Origin: Mantis religiosa | Lineage: Eukaryota; Arthropoda; Insecta; Mantodea; Mantidae | NCBI GenBank assembly: GCA_030765055.1 | Contig: CM060953.1 | Location: forward strand, 72,269,902 to 72,333,901 | Direction: 5' to 3' | DNA: 64,000 nucleotides | Part shown: piece after piece, positions 41,274-55,330 of the stretch | Position numbering within the stretch: the first letter of the stretch is position 1 | Layout: each line of letters starts with the position of its first letter | Notes under the pieces: model-generated | Database searches by the model: none | Seen by the model: the letters and a program-made list of their open reading frames with translations, nothing else | What the model was told of the DNA's origin: nothing | Position numbers and translations under genes: made by a program

Positions 41274-41322
41274 ATGATTCATCATACCACATTGGGCACA
41301 TCTTTTATTCTGACAGTAGGTA

Positions 41323-41371
41323 TGTTGTTGTTTTCAAATGCTAGGCTTTGGCAATGAAGCCATTTGCTCTA
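41323..41371 (-). mobile_element. Extremely 5'-truncated copy of the 15.6-kb LINE
   Basis: TTGTTGTTG, then TTTTCAAATGCTAGGCTTTG and GCAATGAAGCCATTTGCTCT, match the 3' end of the element at 15602-17110 almost base for base, including the (CAA)n tail. Only about 40 bp of element sequence is present, about 30 bp downstream of the tektin polyadenylation site. Confidence 0.75.
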
Positions 41372-41624
41372 AAAATGTGACAGTATTTATGTACTTAGGC
41401 ATATCAATGTTTTCTTCAGTTTCTATTCTCTTAAGAATGCATAAAATTATGGGTTTAAATGATCTAGCTGTCAGCAGGCCCTTAAACACCACACACTCAC
41501 TCACATAAAAATAGGAGTATAAAAAGAGTAAAGAAAAGCAATAATGTGAAAAAAGAAATGCATTTAAATCTTATGAATATAGGAAAGCAAACTCATCTGT
41601 TCAACTAATGATATATTCGAAGAA

Positions 41625-42069
<445 letters not shown>

Positions 42070-42349
42070 AAATACTATTGAACCAAATATGTAGATACTA
42101 AGTATATAAATGCAGCTAGAAATCAAGGTCTTCATAGATACCTAATCGGTATCCTAAAATTAGAGTATTATGTTGTTACTGTTAGCTAATGCTCTGAAAC
42201 CTCACTCATTTTCTTTCTGGTGTCCCATTAATAGGATGTTAGTTGAGTCTGAATATCTTCTTGTATTTTTGAAATTTTGGACATATTGTTAAGTATTCCC
42301 TATCCATGAAAGGCCTGGTTCCTTTTAAAGGGTGGTGATTTTCTGGTGG

Positions 42350-42606
42350 TGTTTTTTTTTTTTTTTTTTTTTTTGTAATTTATGTCCTCATACGTTAAGT
42401 CATATTGGACAATGAATGGAATTGGTGAAATGATGCTCAAATGAGCCCAGGCTCCATAGAGCTTAGAGTTACCCAACCTTTGTCTTTCAAGATAAGGGAA
42501 AGCCCCGGAGAAAACCTTATCCAGGTAACTCACCCTGACCAAGATTCGAACTCGGGACCTCTTGAACGTGAGCAGACACCTACCATCTATGCTACCGAGG
42601 GGGGCG
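42350..42606 (-). repeat. tRNA-derived SINE, family B, near full length
   Basis: The minus-strand head has GTTCGAATCTTGGTCAGG, and the 3' end has ACATAAATTACA followed by a run of A (seen as T at 42351-42374). Confidence 0.75.
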
Positions 42607-43067
42607 GTGGTGAATTGTATATACTTATTTTATGAAGGTGTGCAGTTAAACAATCTTGACCACTAGCAAGTGGAATATTGCCAGTGATTTTCATCATGGG
42701 TAATCAGGGATATATTTTCTGCCTTCAAAGATGATTCTCACTTTTTATCCACACATGCAGTTTTAGAATCTTTCTGAAATGATTATATTTTATTATTTAT
42801 TTTTAATTTGGTGGAGTAGAAAGATAACTTATATTTTTGACTGTTTAATTGGTATGGCTTTCTTTGCAAGCATATCAGCTTCTTCATTTACAGTTTATTT
42901 TACATGTGGTGTGATTCACTGACGGATTAATTATTTCCCTAAATTTTCTATCAACTTTAAAGAATGGAGCATTTAATTTATTATACTACAATAATACTTG
43001 AATATTGATTTATTGTTGCTTGTTACACAGGTATGGAATCACAGAACAAGGTTGAATGTATTGATAT
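42607..43067. other. Spacer, nothing recognised
   Basis: Intergenic AT-rich DNA between a SINE and a mariner relic. Confidence 0.4.
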
Positions 43068-44310
43068 GAGGTGCTACCCAAAATATTTGGGACTGGTGAT
43101 GCCATCTCGAAAGTAGTAGTAGTAGTAGTAGTAGTAGTAGAGCTTTGCCCCGATGGATGGCAAGAACAACATAGGTGATCATTGCGTGTGCAATGGTGCA
43201 AAGTTTCATGGAGTTGGATTGATGTGTTGAGATTCCACGGTGCTTTTCGTAATACTCTCTGTGTGGCATGTTGCGATTTCACGATGATCCGAGATTAGAA
43301 GAGTGAGTGTGTATCAAACTCTGAGCGAATCTCGGATAAAGCGCTACGGAGACCCTTGCAATGATTGAAAGCGCTTGATGGACAAAGCATGAGTCGTACG
43401 TGTGTGTTTGAGTGGCATGCTCGATTCAGGGCCGGCCACGGGCCGGCTGTACAGACTCCGAAGATGATGCCCATACTCATTAGCTGCACAACGCAGCAGT
43501 TGGTTCGTGAGGATCGACGTCGAACCATTCAAGAGCTTGCTGATGAAGTGGGAATAGGTTAAGGGACATGCCAAGGAATTTTGACTGCTGAATTTTGGGG
43601 ATGCATAGTGTAGCCGTAAAATTTCGTGCCAAGGATCCTGACTGTTCATTAGAAGGCACAGCGTGTTGGAACTTGTACGAAGCTTCGTCAGACCGCATCT
43701 GATGATCCAGCCTTCTTGTCCAGGCGACGAAAGCTGGATTTACGGTTATGACCCTGAGACAAAGCAACAATCGTCCCAGTGGAAGAGCCCAAACTCACCA
43801 AGACCAAGAAAAGCGAGACATGTGAGAGCAAAGTCAAGAGCATGCTCCTAGTTTCCTTTAAGGGGTTGTGCACAAAGAATTCGTCCCACCAAACCAAGCA
43901 GTGAATTCCGCGTATTACTGTGAAGTTTTGCGACGGCTCATGAAAATGTTTGTAAATTACGGCCTAACTTTGGCGACAAGGGAATTGGCTGTTACATCAC
44001 GACAATGCTCCCTGACACACTTCCTTGCTCACTAGCAACTTTTTGGCAAAAAAAAAAAAAAAAAAAATATATATGGTTGCCTGATTTGGCAACCTGCAAC
44101 TTTGCTCTCTCTTCCCAAAATTGAAAATCAAGTTAAAAGGCCGTCGGTTGGACATTATTGAGAGGATTACAAAATACACGATTTCCAGGATACGTTTGGA
44201 AAATGGCACAATCACTGAGACCGGTGTCTACGTACGGAAGGGAACTATCTCGAGGGTGACGACGGGCCTGTGTTAATCTGGCCCAACATTCTGCTTCGCG
44301 AAGAAAACTG
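43068..44310 (+). mobile_element. Mariner-family transposon relic
   Basis: The left end TGAGGTGCTACCCAAAATAT follows TA. The broken transposase keeps the HTH region (TCVFEWHARFRAGHG, LVREDRRRTIQELADEVGIG), the first catalytic block GDESWIYGYDPETKQQSSQW (43723-43782), the second block WLLHHDNAP (about 43988-44012, with a stop where Ser is expected) and the third block (WLPDLATCNFALFPKLKIK, about 44075-44130). An A run with TATATA (44047-44075) interrupts the region between the second and third blocks. A (GTA)n tract sits near the left end (43112-43141). The right terminal repeat is not clear. Confidence 0.8.
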
Positions 44311-44617
44311 GCGGGGTTGTTGTGTACAATTATTTATCATAATATGTATTCAAAGATATCTCTTCAGTCAGAGAATTGTTCCGTTTTTTGATACAACAAT
44401 CATTTGAAGAAGAATTTTCTGAAGTAACAAAATGCTGCAAATTGCACTAACAACTCCAGTTTAAACAACCGAGGCAGAGAGAAATATCAGTACTTTGAAA
44501 ATAATTATTTACTTAGAACACCATGGGTGAAGATGGGCTTACTTCCTTGGCTGTTTGTTCCATTCCCAAAGAGCAAATTGGTGAAATCCCTAACCTCAAA
44601 AATAGAGTAATGGCAAT

Positions 44618-44850
44618 TTTCACGTCCTCCAACATTAGGTAATACAGAAGGATGAACAAAATGGGTGAAATGATGTTCAAGGGCCCATAGAGTTCAGAAT
44701 TACGCGACACTCGTCTTTTAGGATAAGGGAACCCCCACCTCCCCGGAAAGAAACCTTATACAGGTAACTCACCCTGACGGAGATTCGAACGCAGGACCTC
44801 TTGAGCACGAAGCAGACACGCTACCACCTATGCTACCGATGCGGGCGAGT
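44618..44850 (-). repeat. tRNA-derived SINE, family B
   Basis: The minus-strand head contains GTTCGAATCTCCGTCAGG. The body matches the copies at 32143 and 42350, with a small deletion around the ATGATGTTCAAGGGCCC segment. Confidence 0.75.
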
Positions 44851-45072
44851 AATTGAAATGTTTGGCACCCATAAAATAAACATGCTCAGCTCTTGTACAA
44901 GTAGCACTGTCACTTGGTAAGTTCTATTATATATTTTATATTAGTTATTTGATATTTAAATGTGTATAGTGTTTTGACATATTTCTGCTATTGCAGAGTT
45001 TTGGCAATTCAAGTAAAGGTGCCCTATTTTAAAAGATATAATCCCACTTTACTTTCATTACAGGCATCTTCA

Positions 45073-45252
45073 GGTCAGGGCGAGTTACCTGGATAAGGTT
45101 TTCCAGGGTTTTCCCTTATCCTAAAAGACGAATGTTGGGTAGCTCTAAGCTCCATGGACCCTGGGATCATTTGAGCATCATTTCACCCATCCCATTCATC
45201 GTCCGATATGACTTAACGTTGGAGGACGTAAAATTACAACAACAAAAACTAA
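45073..45252 (+). repeat. SINE family B, lacking its tRNA head
   Basis: Starts GGTCAGGGCGAGTTACCTGG and ends ACGTAAAATTACAACAACAA. The 5' truncation falls just after the B box, so this copy has no promoter of its own. Confidence 0.7.
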
Positions 45253-45434
45253 AAAAAATATAAAAAGTAAAACATCAGGCCCCGCCAAAAAAAGGTTTCA
45301 GAAACCGCCATTGTCTTTTGTCAGTCGACCGATTGGCATCAGTCAATTAATAGCTCGGCAAATTGATTTGTTCAGGTCAGAATCCGATATAAAGTTTTAG
45401 GACGAAAAAGAGTATTTTCCATTATCTGCATATC

Positions 45435-48277
45435 ATGCATGTATGTGATTGTAATGCAAAATCAACTTGGTGGTTCAGTAAAAGACCAGATGAAAGAGGG
45501 GAGAAACTGGAAGAACATATCTCGGAATTAAATTTATATGTAATAAATAAAGATGGTAATCCACCAACTTTTCAAAATAGAGCAGGTGCTGAAGAAAATA
45601 TAGATATTACTTTAGCGTCAGCAACAGCGGAGAAGAAGATTAGAAATTGGTGGGTCACACAGGGTCAGACCACAAGTGATCATAATTTGATTTATTTTGA
45701 TTATATATTGAATGGGGAAGTAATTCAAGAAGAACATGAAATAGAATTACGTTATAATTATAAAAGAGCAAATTGGGATAAGATGAAGCAAGTATTTAAG
45801 GATTTAAATTTACAGTATACGGGAATATCAGTGGATTTGGATGCAATAAATTTAACACAAGCAATAAAAGTAGCAGTATCAAAATCCGTTCCAAAGATAG
45901 CAATTTATAATAATAAGGATAAAATAAAATGGACAGATAGATTGCAGAAGCTGAGATCGTTAGCAAGGAAATTAAGAAGAATATATCAAAAATCAAACAT
46001 ACATACGGAAAGAGAAGAGAACTTAAAGAATTATAGGGAGGCCAAACAAAAGTATAAACAATTATTAGAAGACACCAGAAAACAACATTGGGAACAGTTC
46101 GTTGAGAATAATCTAAAACAAGATGTCTGGGGACAACCGTATAAAATTATTATGGATAAAATTAAGAAGCCAGAAATCTTAACCACATTAGATAAGGGTA
46201 ATGGAGAGATGACAGAAAGTGGGAAAGAATCGGTGGAATTGTTATTACACACGTTATTGCCAGATGATAAAGAGGAAGAAGATGATATTCATGTTGAAAA
46301 AAGAAACCAGATGATGTTGCAGTATACAGGAAATCCTGTTTATCCCTTTGATATTACAGAAATAAAATTAATTCTGCAGAAGTTAAAAAAGAAGAAGGCA
46401 CCTGGTCCAGATGGTATTATAAATGAAGTCTTGTATAATCTACGAGAAGAAATTGTCTTGTTTTTGTGTTTCTTGTTTAATGATTGTTTGGCAAGAGGGA
46501 GATTTCCAAAATTGTGGAAGGAGGCAAAGGTTGTAATTTTGTGCAAAGGAGTAGATAAGGACAGAACGCAACCAAAATCTTTCAGACCAGTATGTTTATT
46601 AAATGCTATTGGCAAGATCTTTGAACAGTTAATATATAAAAGAATAATGGAAAATAGGTTGATGCTGGGTATGAATAATAAACAATTTGGTTTCAGAAAG
46701 GGATATTCAACTGAGGATGCAATATTAAAAATTCAAGAAACAGTGTCAAAAAGCCAAAAGAATTATGTAATTGGATTATTTGTGGACATATCGGGCGCTT
46801 TTGACAATTTATGGTGGCCGTATTTTTTCGGCATTTTAAAAGACAAGAAATATTCAAGTACTATTTATAATTTATTAAAGGATTATTGTTCCAATAGAGA
46901 AGTATTCATTGGTGGATCAAATTTTGTAACTAGGAAGAAGATAACCAAGGGTTGCCCTCAGGGTTCTATCTTGGGGCCCCTTTTTTGGGATATTTTATCA
47001 GAAGATTTATTAGAACTACTGGAAAGAGATCATAAGGTTTTGGATGTAATAGCGTATGCTGATGACATAGTCATAATGATGGATGGACAGAGCAGACTAG
47101 AGCTAGAAAATAAAGCAAGAGAAGTTACAATACATTATCAAATTGGTGTTTCAGAACAAAACTAAAAATTGCACCAAACAAGTCAAATTATGTGCTTTTT
47201 AAGGGAAATTTAAAGCGGGATCCTACAGTGAAGATAAATAATCAGAACATTAAACGGGAAAAAGAGATGAGATATTTGGGTATCATGATAGATGAAAAAT
47301 TTCATTTCAGAAAACACACGGAGTATATTAGGCAGAAAACAGAGAAAATAATGCTAAAGCTAGCAAGAATAACCAATTTAAATTTTGTACTTCCATTGCG
47401 TAACATACAGATATATCATAACACCATTTTTGCTTCAATTATGACGTATGCGGCAGCAGTTTGGGCAGAAAGGATGGATGATGTGCAAATAAGAAGATTG
47501 TTGAGAAGAACGCAAAGAAAAGTATTATTACGTCTGACAGGAGCTGTAAAAACAACACCAACTATGGCATTGCTAGTAACAACGGCCATTTGGCCGATTG
47601 ATTTATTAATAAGATTGAAGGGCGCAAAATTTTGGGCGAAAAAAGGAAACTTAGAAAAAGTTTATAATATAACTGGAGTCAGAACAAACAAATCTTGGGT
47701 GATTAAAAATAGTTTAAAAGATAAATGGCAAAAAGAATGGACAGAAAGTCTAGAAGGTAGAAGAGTGTTTGAAATTTTTCAGAACGTCAAAGAGAGACTA
47801 AAATTGAATTTTATTCAACCAACAAAGGGATTTATACATTATATAACAGGACACGGACCTTATAAGACCTATTGGAAGAAAATCAATAAAACTGAAAATG
47901 ATATATGTGAATTATGTAACAAACAAGATAATCCTGAACATGTAGTATTTGAATGTGGAAGATATGCAATTCACCAACAAGAAGAGAGGCATGCGCTAGC
48001 AGGATATATCGTATATGACATAATTCGAGATCAACAATTAGTAAATAAATTACAAGTTTTGACTAACTTTGTAAGTAAGAAAGCATGGGAGGTAAAAATA
48101 TTCAAAGGAGAAAGAGTTGATAATAGGCGAAGAATAGTACAAGATCCAAGAAGGAGTTCTAGAATACAAAATAGGATAAGACGGGAAGAATTATTGAATA
48201 ATCAAACAATGGAGTTGACTGCATGGGCGGCGGAGGGAGAGAGTGATGGCGGAGGCCATGGTGGACTACAGAATTAG
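45435..48277 (+). pseudogene. LINE ORF2 (endonuclease end, reverse transcriptase, zinc knuckle), one frameshift
   Basis: The first frame (45435-47165, 576 codons) begins with the C-terminal part of an AP-like endonuclease (DCNAKSTWW, then NIDITLAS and TSDHNLI with the terminal His). It continues with the reverse transcriptase: KKAPGPDGI, SFRPVCLLNAIGKIFEQLI, VDISGAFDN (Asp451), GCPQGSILGPLFW and YADD (541-544). After a frame change at about 47135-47150 it continues to 48277 with YLGIMIDEKFHF, PTMALLVTTAIWPIDLLIRL and a CCHC-like knuckle, CELCNKQDNPEHVVFEC. The order fits the R1/LOA group. About 45 kb of host DNA carries no other LINE this complete. Confidence 0.85.
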
Positions 48278-48473
48278 TAAATTTAGATATAGATTTAGGA
48301 AATAAGGATTTTGTAATTTTCATAGTTGTTTTCTTTTGTTTTTTTTATTTTTTGTGTTTATTTCTGTTATTTTATTTCATTTTAGTTTTGTAGAGTAGTT
48401 TTCTGAGAGATTTGTATAATTATAACATTTGTAAAGATTTTATGGAAAAATAAAGAGAAAATTTGGATACATG

Positions 48474-48501
48474 CCCCGGTATAGTTGTCTAGGTGCCGGG
48501 G
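48474..48501 (+). other. GC-rich hairpin at the LINE 3' end
   Basis: CCCCGG (48474-48479) and CCGGGG (48496-48501) form a stem, extendable to 8 bp with one G-T pair, around a 16-base loop. It stands between the AATAAA and the (TTTA)n tract in otherwise AT-rich DNA. A role in reverse transcriptase recognition is a guess. Confidence 0.5.
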
Positions 48502-48514
48502 TAGAATATTCAGA

Positions 48515-49027
<513 letters not shown>

Positions 49028-50355
49028 CTGCATATAGGCGATAAATAGTAAACACATCATTTATATATCATATTGACTGCTTCACTTTCCAAAATGAGGT
49101 TATTGGGTTATCAGTTTGGCAATAAATTGAATATACCAAGAACTGAACGAAAAACATCGTATGCAATATATGGCGACCACAAAACTGCTGTTCTTGCCAT
49201 TGCGAACAAAAGAGCAATCGGAGCAGTAGCGGTGGACATCAGCTAGAAAATAATAGACCTAAAGAAATAAAAATTATCAGCCTCCACTGTATCAAAGGTC
49301 ATGCAGAACTCATGCGTAGCGAAAGAGCCTTTCAAAAACTGCCACCATCTATAGAATCACATTAGACTACAAGAGAATTTCACGAGTAGGCAGCTGCTGA
49401 TTGATCATTATACGTATACAAAAATCTGCAACTCGACATACAAACTCACACTATGACGTCTAAATCAAAGCACTGACATTTTACTCACAAATGCTCTCTA
49501 ACCTAGGTCCGAACCACAGTTCTTGAGAAATCCGGCTGTTTCTAACATGAGTGAGATCGTATTATCAACAAAATTGCGTACTGATTTGACAAATTCTCCG
49601 AAATATGCCTATCGGTGGAACACATGCAAACAATTTTGCCCCTGCTCCAAATAGCGCATTTCATCGACGGATGATGAAGTGGTTAATGGAGGACATGAAT
49701 GCTTAATGAGAATATTGCTTCCAATATTTGCTAATAGTATACCTACTTTTCGGAAAACTAATACCTACCTGAGTAAGGAAGGCTCTCAATAAGAAAATTT
49801 ATTTCATATATAGGGGATGTACATGGCTAAGTATTTTACCTTTTCACTAGAAAGGCGAATAACTACTTACCTGTAAGCCAATTTTATTTCATACAGTGAG
49901 AAGGCCGATATAGAACATTGACGATGAACTTGACCTCATGAGGAGCAGATGAGTTCTTGAAATGCATCGAATAATGTTGAAAAATTAAAAAATAACTTAA
50001 TGTTATAAAATATTATAAAAATATATTTTACAAATTTGCATGTTTGGTTTTGCTCATATTAAATTTATGCCTCTTTATACTTATAAAGTTCAATCGGAAC
50101 GAAGACACTTGTACAGACTGTTCATGGAGTGCGAGATTCAATTTCCTTTGCAATCTCAGACTTATATTTGTTTTATAAAATATTAGTCATTTTTAAGAAC
50201 ATAAAAAGTATAACATTTTTTCATTGCATATAAGGTAGGAAATTTCTTAGCTATCCGACTTTGCATTCTTTCATCTCTCTCCTACCTTGTGAATGGACAT
50301 CTCACTCTTTCTCAATGCAGGAGTGCGCGTAGCTTTATTTAAATCAATATCGATT
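49028..50355. other. Spacer, nothing recognised
   Basis: Less AT-rich than average between 49130 and 49700, but without a convincing open frame, repeat family or RNA gene. Confidence 0.4.
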
Positions 50356-50515
50356 ACAACACTTGTGGCTCTAGCGTGTAGACCACAGATTGTGTAGACA
50401 TAGAGAAAGCAAATGTGTGATCCTTCCATTATTTAGATTGGCTGACAACACTTGTGGCTGTAGCGTGTGGACATAGAGAAAGTAAATGTGTAACCCTTTC
50501 ATTATTTAGATTGGC
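50356..50515 (+). repeat. Local direct duplication (period 89 bp)
   Basis: ACAACACTTGTGGCT plus TAGCGTGT, then GACATAGAGAAAG, AAATGTGT and CATTATTTAGATTGGC, occur at 50356-50444 and again at 50445-50515. The second copy lacks about 15-19 bases. Confidence 0.8.
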
Positions 50516-52789
50516 AGAAAAGTTTAATTGGAGTTCGGTGTTGGCAACACTAGGGAATGACATACTCAAAATTGTTCATATAACCGATCCATTTTTTGTT
50601 AGAACTTGAAAGGGCTAGTAACTTTCTATGTGAATTGTACTACAAACTTACTACTTCACAATTTGTTCAGAGGTAATGTGGAAAACAAAGTGGTGCAAGA
50701 TTATAGAAATATAATTTGAATATGAAGTTGTATGGAGTGCCGAACATAAATATAACCTAACTTGAGTGACTAAACCGAAAGAGTACTTTTTCGGAAACTT
50801 ACAGTAATAATTGTGAAGTACTTTGATATTGCTGTTAAGTCATTGTGGATGGACTCCTGTAGTTGAATCTGACATTAACATTGAGGTATAGGCAGGTTTA
50901 ACACTTCACTGATTACTTGTGGAAACTTCTAGAAACATAATCTAAATACGTGGCTTCACAATTTTTCATTTTATTCATTAATGCGAGAAGGGGCAGTTAT
51001 CTTATTGCATGGTTTGTTATAGTAAGAAATTTTACATCAACAGAAAAACCTAAACTATGGACATTTTAACTGAAGTAATTAGATTCGATATGCAATTAGA
51101 TGTAACTGTTGGTAAGACTCAATAACATGAAGGAATTTGAAACATTTTCATAATTTACAGTTGTGATTGCTATATTGACCCACTTAGTTGGTTATGTGCT
51201 GTATCTGAGACATTGACATACTGAGTAAATAAAAACTTCCCAAATTTTAGAACATATACACATTAAGTTGTGAATTCTGTAAAGCCTGTATTTGCATTGT
51301 AAAAGAGCAACATTTGTTCTTGCATATTATGAAATTCTGATTAAATAGTGTTCCTTGTATTATAGATGTTCAATTATAAATCATAAATGTGCCCAGTACT
51401 GCAATTGCACATCTTTCAATGGTAAATCCAGATTACTATTTTGATTCCTAGGCCAGGCTGTGTGTTGTAACTTCATACTTGATTCCACCTTCATTTATCC
51501 ATGTCTTGTTTGCCTCTTAAGGTTTTAGTTTTTCTCATTTTTCTATTTATGTGTTCCCTTCCATTCTTGTTTGTAGGGATTGAATTTATTATTAATAGTA
51601 AATATCTTTAGTTCCTGTAGTACAATTATATCTCATTCTGCCCTTCTGAACATTCTTGAGCTAAAGATGTATCGTAATTCATAATTCATAATTGTGCATT
51701 TTACTTGTATCCTGAAATTCAGTTGAAAAGGTTTCCTGCTAAATATACTTAGTGAACATTTTTATAAAAGTGTAATTGGCTGAAGAGAGAGAAATCAGTT
51801 TCTCGACAAATTGAATCTTTTCTCCCTGAAAGGATTGTTGCTGCTACATATTATAAAATTGAGTAGTTCGTTCCATTTTTATAGGGATAAACAAATTCTG
51901 ATGTGTTGAATACTTATACAAGCTATTCTTACAAAATTGTGTCCTGACTACTACTAGTTAATAAAGATAAGCCTTCATGACACATTCAGTAATTTTAGGT
52001 ATAAGGATGATATAGTACACATTTGTTTTTTATCACTATTACTTTTATTTCATTTACTAAGGGATAAAAAAAAAAGTAAGAAAGTGATTGTGTTAATACT
52101 TTGTGTAGTCTCGAAGTAGTGAGAGAAGTTAATACTCAGCCACATTCAACCTTGCGTACAGCCTACCTAGCAGTATTACTGGTATCTTTAATTTTACTCA
52201 TTTATTCAGAGTTGCGGGACTTAAAATTTACTAACTAAATTGTTTAAAAAAATTACCAAGGTTCTTTGAATGATGCATCTGGTTGAGTGCTGCTTCTGTG
52301 AATATGAATTCATTTGTGTATTAGTTGTGGAGTGGTCCTTTGTTTCTTCCATAGATAATGCTAGTGATGCAAAACAATATGCATATGTATTTAAAATTAG
52401 CTTTTCTGAATCTGCATTGCCATGTTCCCATGGTGAGATGCAGCCATTTGGAATGTTTTAATTACTTGGGCCTAGATTTCACTTATTTTGCATATTTCTT
52501 CTGCTAGGGCTGTGCAATATGGAAAGTGTACTTCATTCTTAATATTTTAAGTGCTATTGATTTTTTAGTTTTTTGCACTTTATAGGGTATTTTTATAGGT
52601 TGTAAGTAATTTTTAAAACAAATTCAATGTTTGTCATTTTTCATTTGTATGGTTACATCATTTGTATACTACAATAATCAAATATCAGAACCTCCAAAAT
52701 CAAAAAAATTGTTTGAAATCCATTGGAATGTGTCCCTCCTGTTTATAGTTTGTTCTTTTAGACATGTCAACCATAGATTACTACATCCC
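50516..52789. other. Region upstream of the FKBP8-like gene, nothing recognised
   Basis: The FKBP8-like coding exon is preceded by a splice acceptor, so its promoter and non-coding first exon may lie here. I could not identify them. Confidence 0.35.
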
Positions 52790-52885
52790 ACTAAGTCTCT
52801 CTAAACCCTGGGCTCATTTGAGCATAATTTAACCCATTTCATTCATTGTCCAGTATGACTCAACATCGGAGGACCTAAATTTAAC
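52790..52885 (+). repeat. SINE family B fragment
   Basis: CCTGGGCTCATTTGAGCATA, ACCCATTTCATTCATTGTCC and CATCGGAGGAC match the 3' half of the family. Confidence 0.65.
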
Positions 52886-53322
52886 CAAAAAGGAAATCCT
52901 AGTACATATTTTACATCTAGTAAGACAGATTTATCCTTTAAAAGAAGTTTGAGGTAGCAGAAGCTAGGATTGAGGCGATGTGTATTTCATGAAACTTAAA
53001 ATAAAAAATAGTACCTTTTTCCAGAAAATTGAAAATCAAATAGAATTGGTTGTATTAGTTGGAAGTAGCCCAGGTTATGTGGAAGGTGAAATGGACAAAG
53101 TTGTCATGGTTAAAGTAGAAAATGTGAGAACAAAAACAAACGTTAGGATACAACTGCCAGATCTCTTACTTGTCAGGTAAGAAATATGCCTTCAAAGAAG
53201 AGCTGGAAACCTGCAGTATCTCTTGCTTTAAGCATACTCTAGTATCTTCTCCTGATGTTGAAAGATACTTCCGTATGTGTAAGTTCATAATAGTTGACAT
53301 TGGACAGTCCTTTAAATTTGAA

Positions 53323-53445
53323 AACTTGTTTTCAAATGCTAGGCTTTGGCAATGTAGCCATTAGCTCTCTTGCTCTCCAATATTTCTGTGTAGTGGATCC
53401 GGCAGGTAGGGCTTCACAGTTTAGAAGATATTGTTCAGTCTTTGA
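53323..53445 (-). mobile_element. 5'-truncated copy of the 15.6-kb LINE
   Basis: TTTTCAAATGCTAGGCTTTG through GCAGGTAGGGCTTCACAG matches positions 15627-15716 closely. It covers the ORF2 stop and the zinc-knuckle-side end of the reading frame. The (CAA)n tail is reduced. Confidence 0.8.
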
Positions 53446-55330
53446 AAACTTACAAAACTTAATGATGTTTGGCAAAATTTAGTAACAGTAATGTTCAAAT
53501 GAATTAAACTTTGGTACTTGACTCTTTCACAGTACTTCTCATACTTCACATTTGACTGCCAAACTTTCTAACTTAGCCCCATCTAGGATTGTTTATTAAT
53601 ATTTATAGATGTGTATGTTGTAAATGTTAATTTATTGGGATTGTGGGAATATTATGCTTATAAAAATATGAGAAAATAAAAGGGGAATAGTCATTAAGAA
53701 AATCATTATGGGATGGTTGTGGAAAGTCATACTGCTATGAAGACTGCTAAAGGAACTTTTGAAACAATATGAGAAAGAGAATGGACATATTTCATTCCAA
53801 GAGTAGAATTATTACACTAATGTAATGTTTAATTACTAGCCAGATTTTAAGTGTTTTAAAATAAAGAATAAACGGTAAACTAAAAGTGTGGTTTTTGGTC
53901 AACCACCCTCAATCTAAAATCGTGACTTGATAAATAGACTCAATTGCTTGCCGGCTACAGCTAGGAGACGAGGACAAATAATTATTTTTGACCATCTGGA
54001 GTTTGCAAAGCATCCATCAGAAATATTCAAACACAAACACCCATTAAAGAATCACTAACAAGGTGCTTATGATATGAGTATTCAGTGTGCAGTGTAAGGG
54101 AAATGTGTAAGAAGTTTGACAAAGAAGGTAATTTTTAAGTCATTCTTATTTTAGGTCTTTTTTTAATAAATGTTAAGGTCATAGTCATTTTAAGGCTATT
54201 TTTAATATTCTTTGTGATTAAAGTCTGATTCCTATTAATTATATTTGGTAAATCAGCCATAAAGAGCAGCAAAAAATAAAATAGGTATAAGTTTGATTTC
54301 TAAGCGCCTGAGTTACTGTAGGATTTTGATCTTGATTTTATGTACCATTTTATATTAGTAGGACATTACCAAATTAGCTTTAACATAAATAGAGAATCCA
54401 AAATTATAGTTCATATAAGAGAATATAATATAAGATACTTTTATTTATCCTTTGAATACAGTGATTTCAAGGACACATAAAAATCAGTTTTAAAAAATTC
54501 CAATTTTATATACATACTTTTATCTTTTTACATATCCCTATACTTGAACTCTTCTAAACTCTAAAATGCATTCGTTATTAAGAATCTTTTTATTCCGTTC
54601 AGTTTATATTTCATTTTATTAATTATTTTTGTTTCTTCTGGTAACTTACATAGTTCTTTACCCATGCTTTTACTACAGCGGTTGTTTAGTGTTTCCCTAT
54701 ACACTGATCTCAAATAGTCGTAATTATTTCTTAGCCTATTATTATGTATACCATGATTTTTTTAATTCTTTTTCTTGTAAAATAATTGTCAAACTTGTCA
54801 AAGGTTTTAGATTATATGTAGTATATATTTGGCAGCATTATTCTAACCTTGTGGAAACAGTGATAAAAATCCATGTGAGAGTGTTGAAATTCCAAAATGT
54901 AATATTTAATGCAACAGTTGGTATAACATGTATCATTACATCATTCATTAGAGTTCTTAATACTATGGGGTTCACTTTTTGATGTAAGATTGCAAATTAT
55001 TAATTGGAAAATAAGGACATATTTTTGTTAAGGATTTAAAGTTGTTGGTGGATTGCATTTCTACAGACATTATAAAGGAACAGGTTGCAAGTTTCTTTCA
55101 AGAAGCATTTTTGCTTCCATTTGAGTTTGATACCAAGGAATAATTAATAATAAAGGTGTTTTCTACATTGGGTTAAAATGTTGGATCTTGCATGCACTAC
55201 TAATTTGGGTAATGGATATTAAAAGCGCTTTTAGAAAAATGGGTGTAATAGTGACTGAAGATAGTGTAATATAAGGCTTTTGGGTATAACAATGCTACAA
55301 CTTTCTAAGATATTTCACTTTCTTTTACAG
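53446..55330. other. Intergenic or 5' intron sequence, nothing recognised
   Basis: AT-rich. The 117-codon frame at 54629-54982 is Tyr/Phe-rich and typical of chance frames in AT-rich DNA. It ends in a pyrimidine-rich acceptor at 55321-55330. Confidence 0.4.

Larger units (their letters stand above)
45435..48512 (+). mobile_element. 5'-truncated R1-type LINE, nearly intact ORF2
   Basis: The element starts inside the endonuclease domain and ends after an AATAAA (48449-48454), a hairpin and the (TTTA)n tract. The coding part is described separately. It is by far the best preserved LINE in the window, with one frame change in about 2.8 kb. No target duplication was found by eye. Confidence 0.85.

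Noticed and set aside
42300..42635. Open frames on both strands near 42.4 kb
   Set aside because: They are readings of a family B SINE copy.
54629..54982. 117-codon Tyr/Phe-rich open frame
   Set aside because: Composition expected by chance in AT-rich DNA; no homology recognised.
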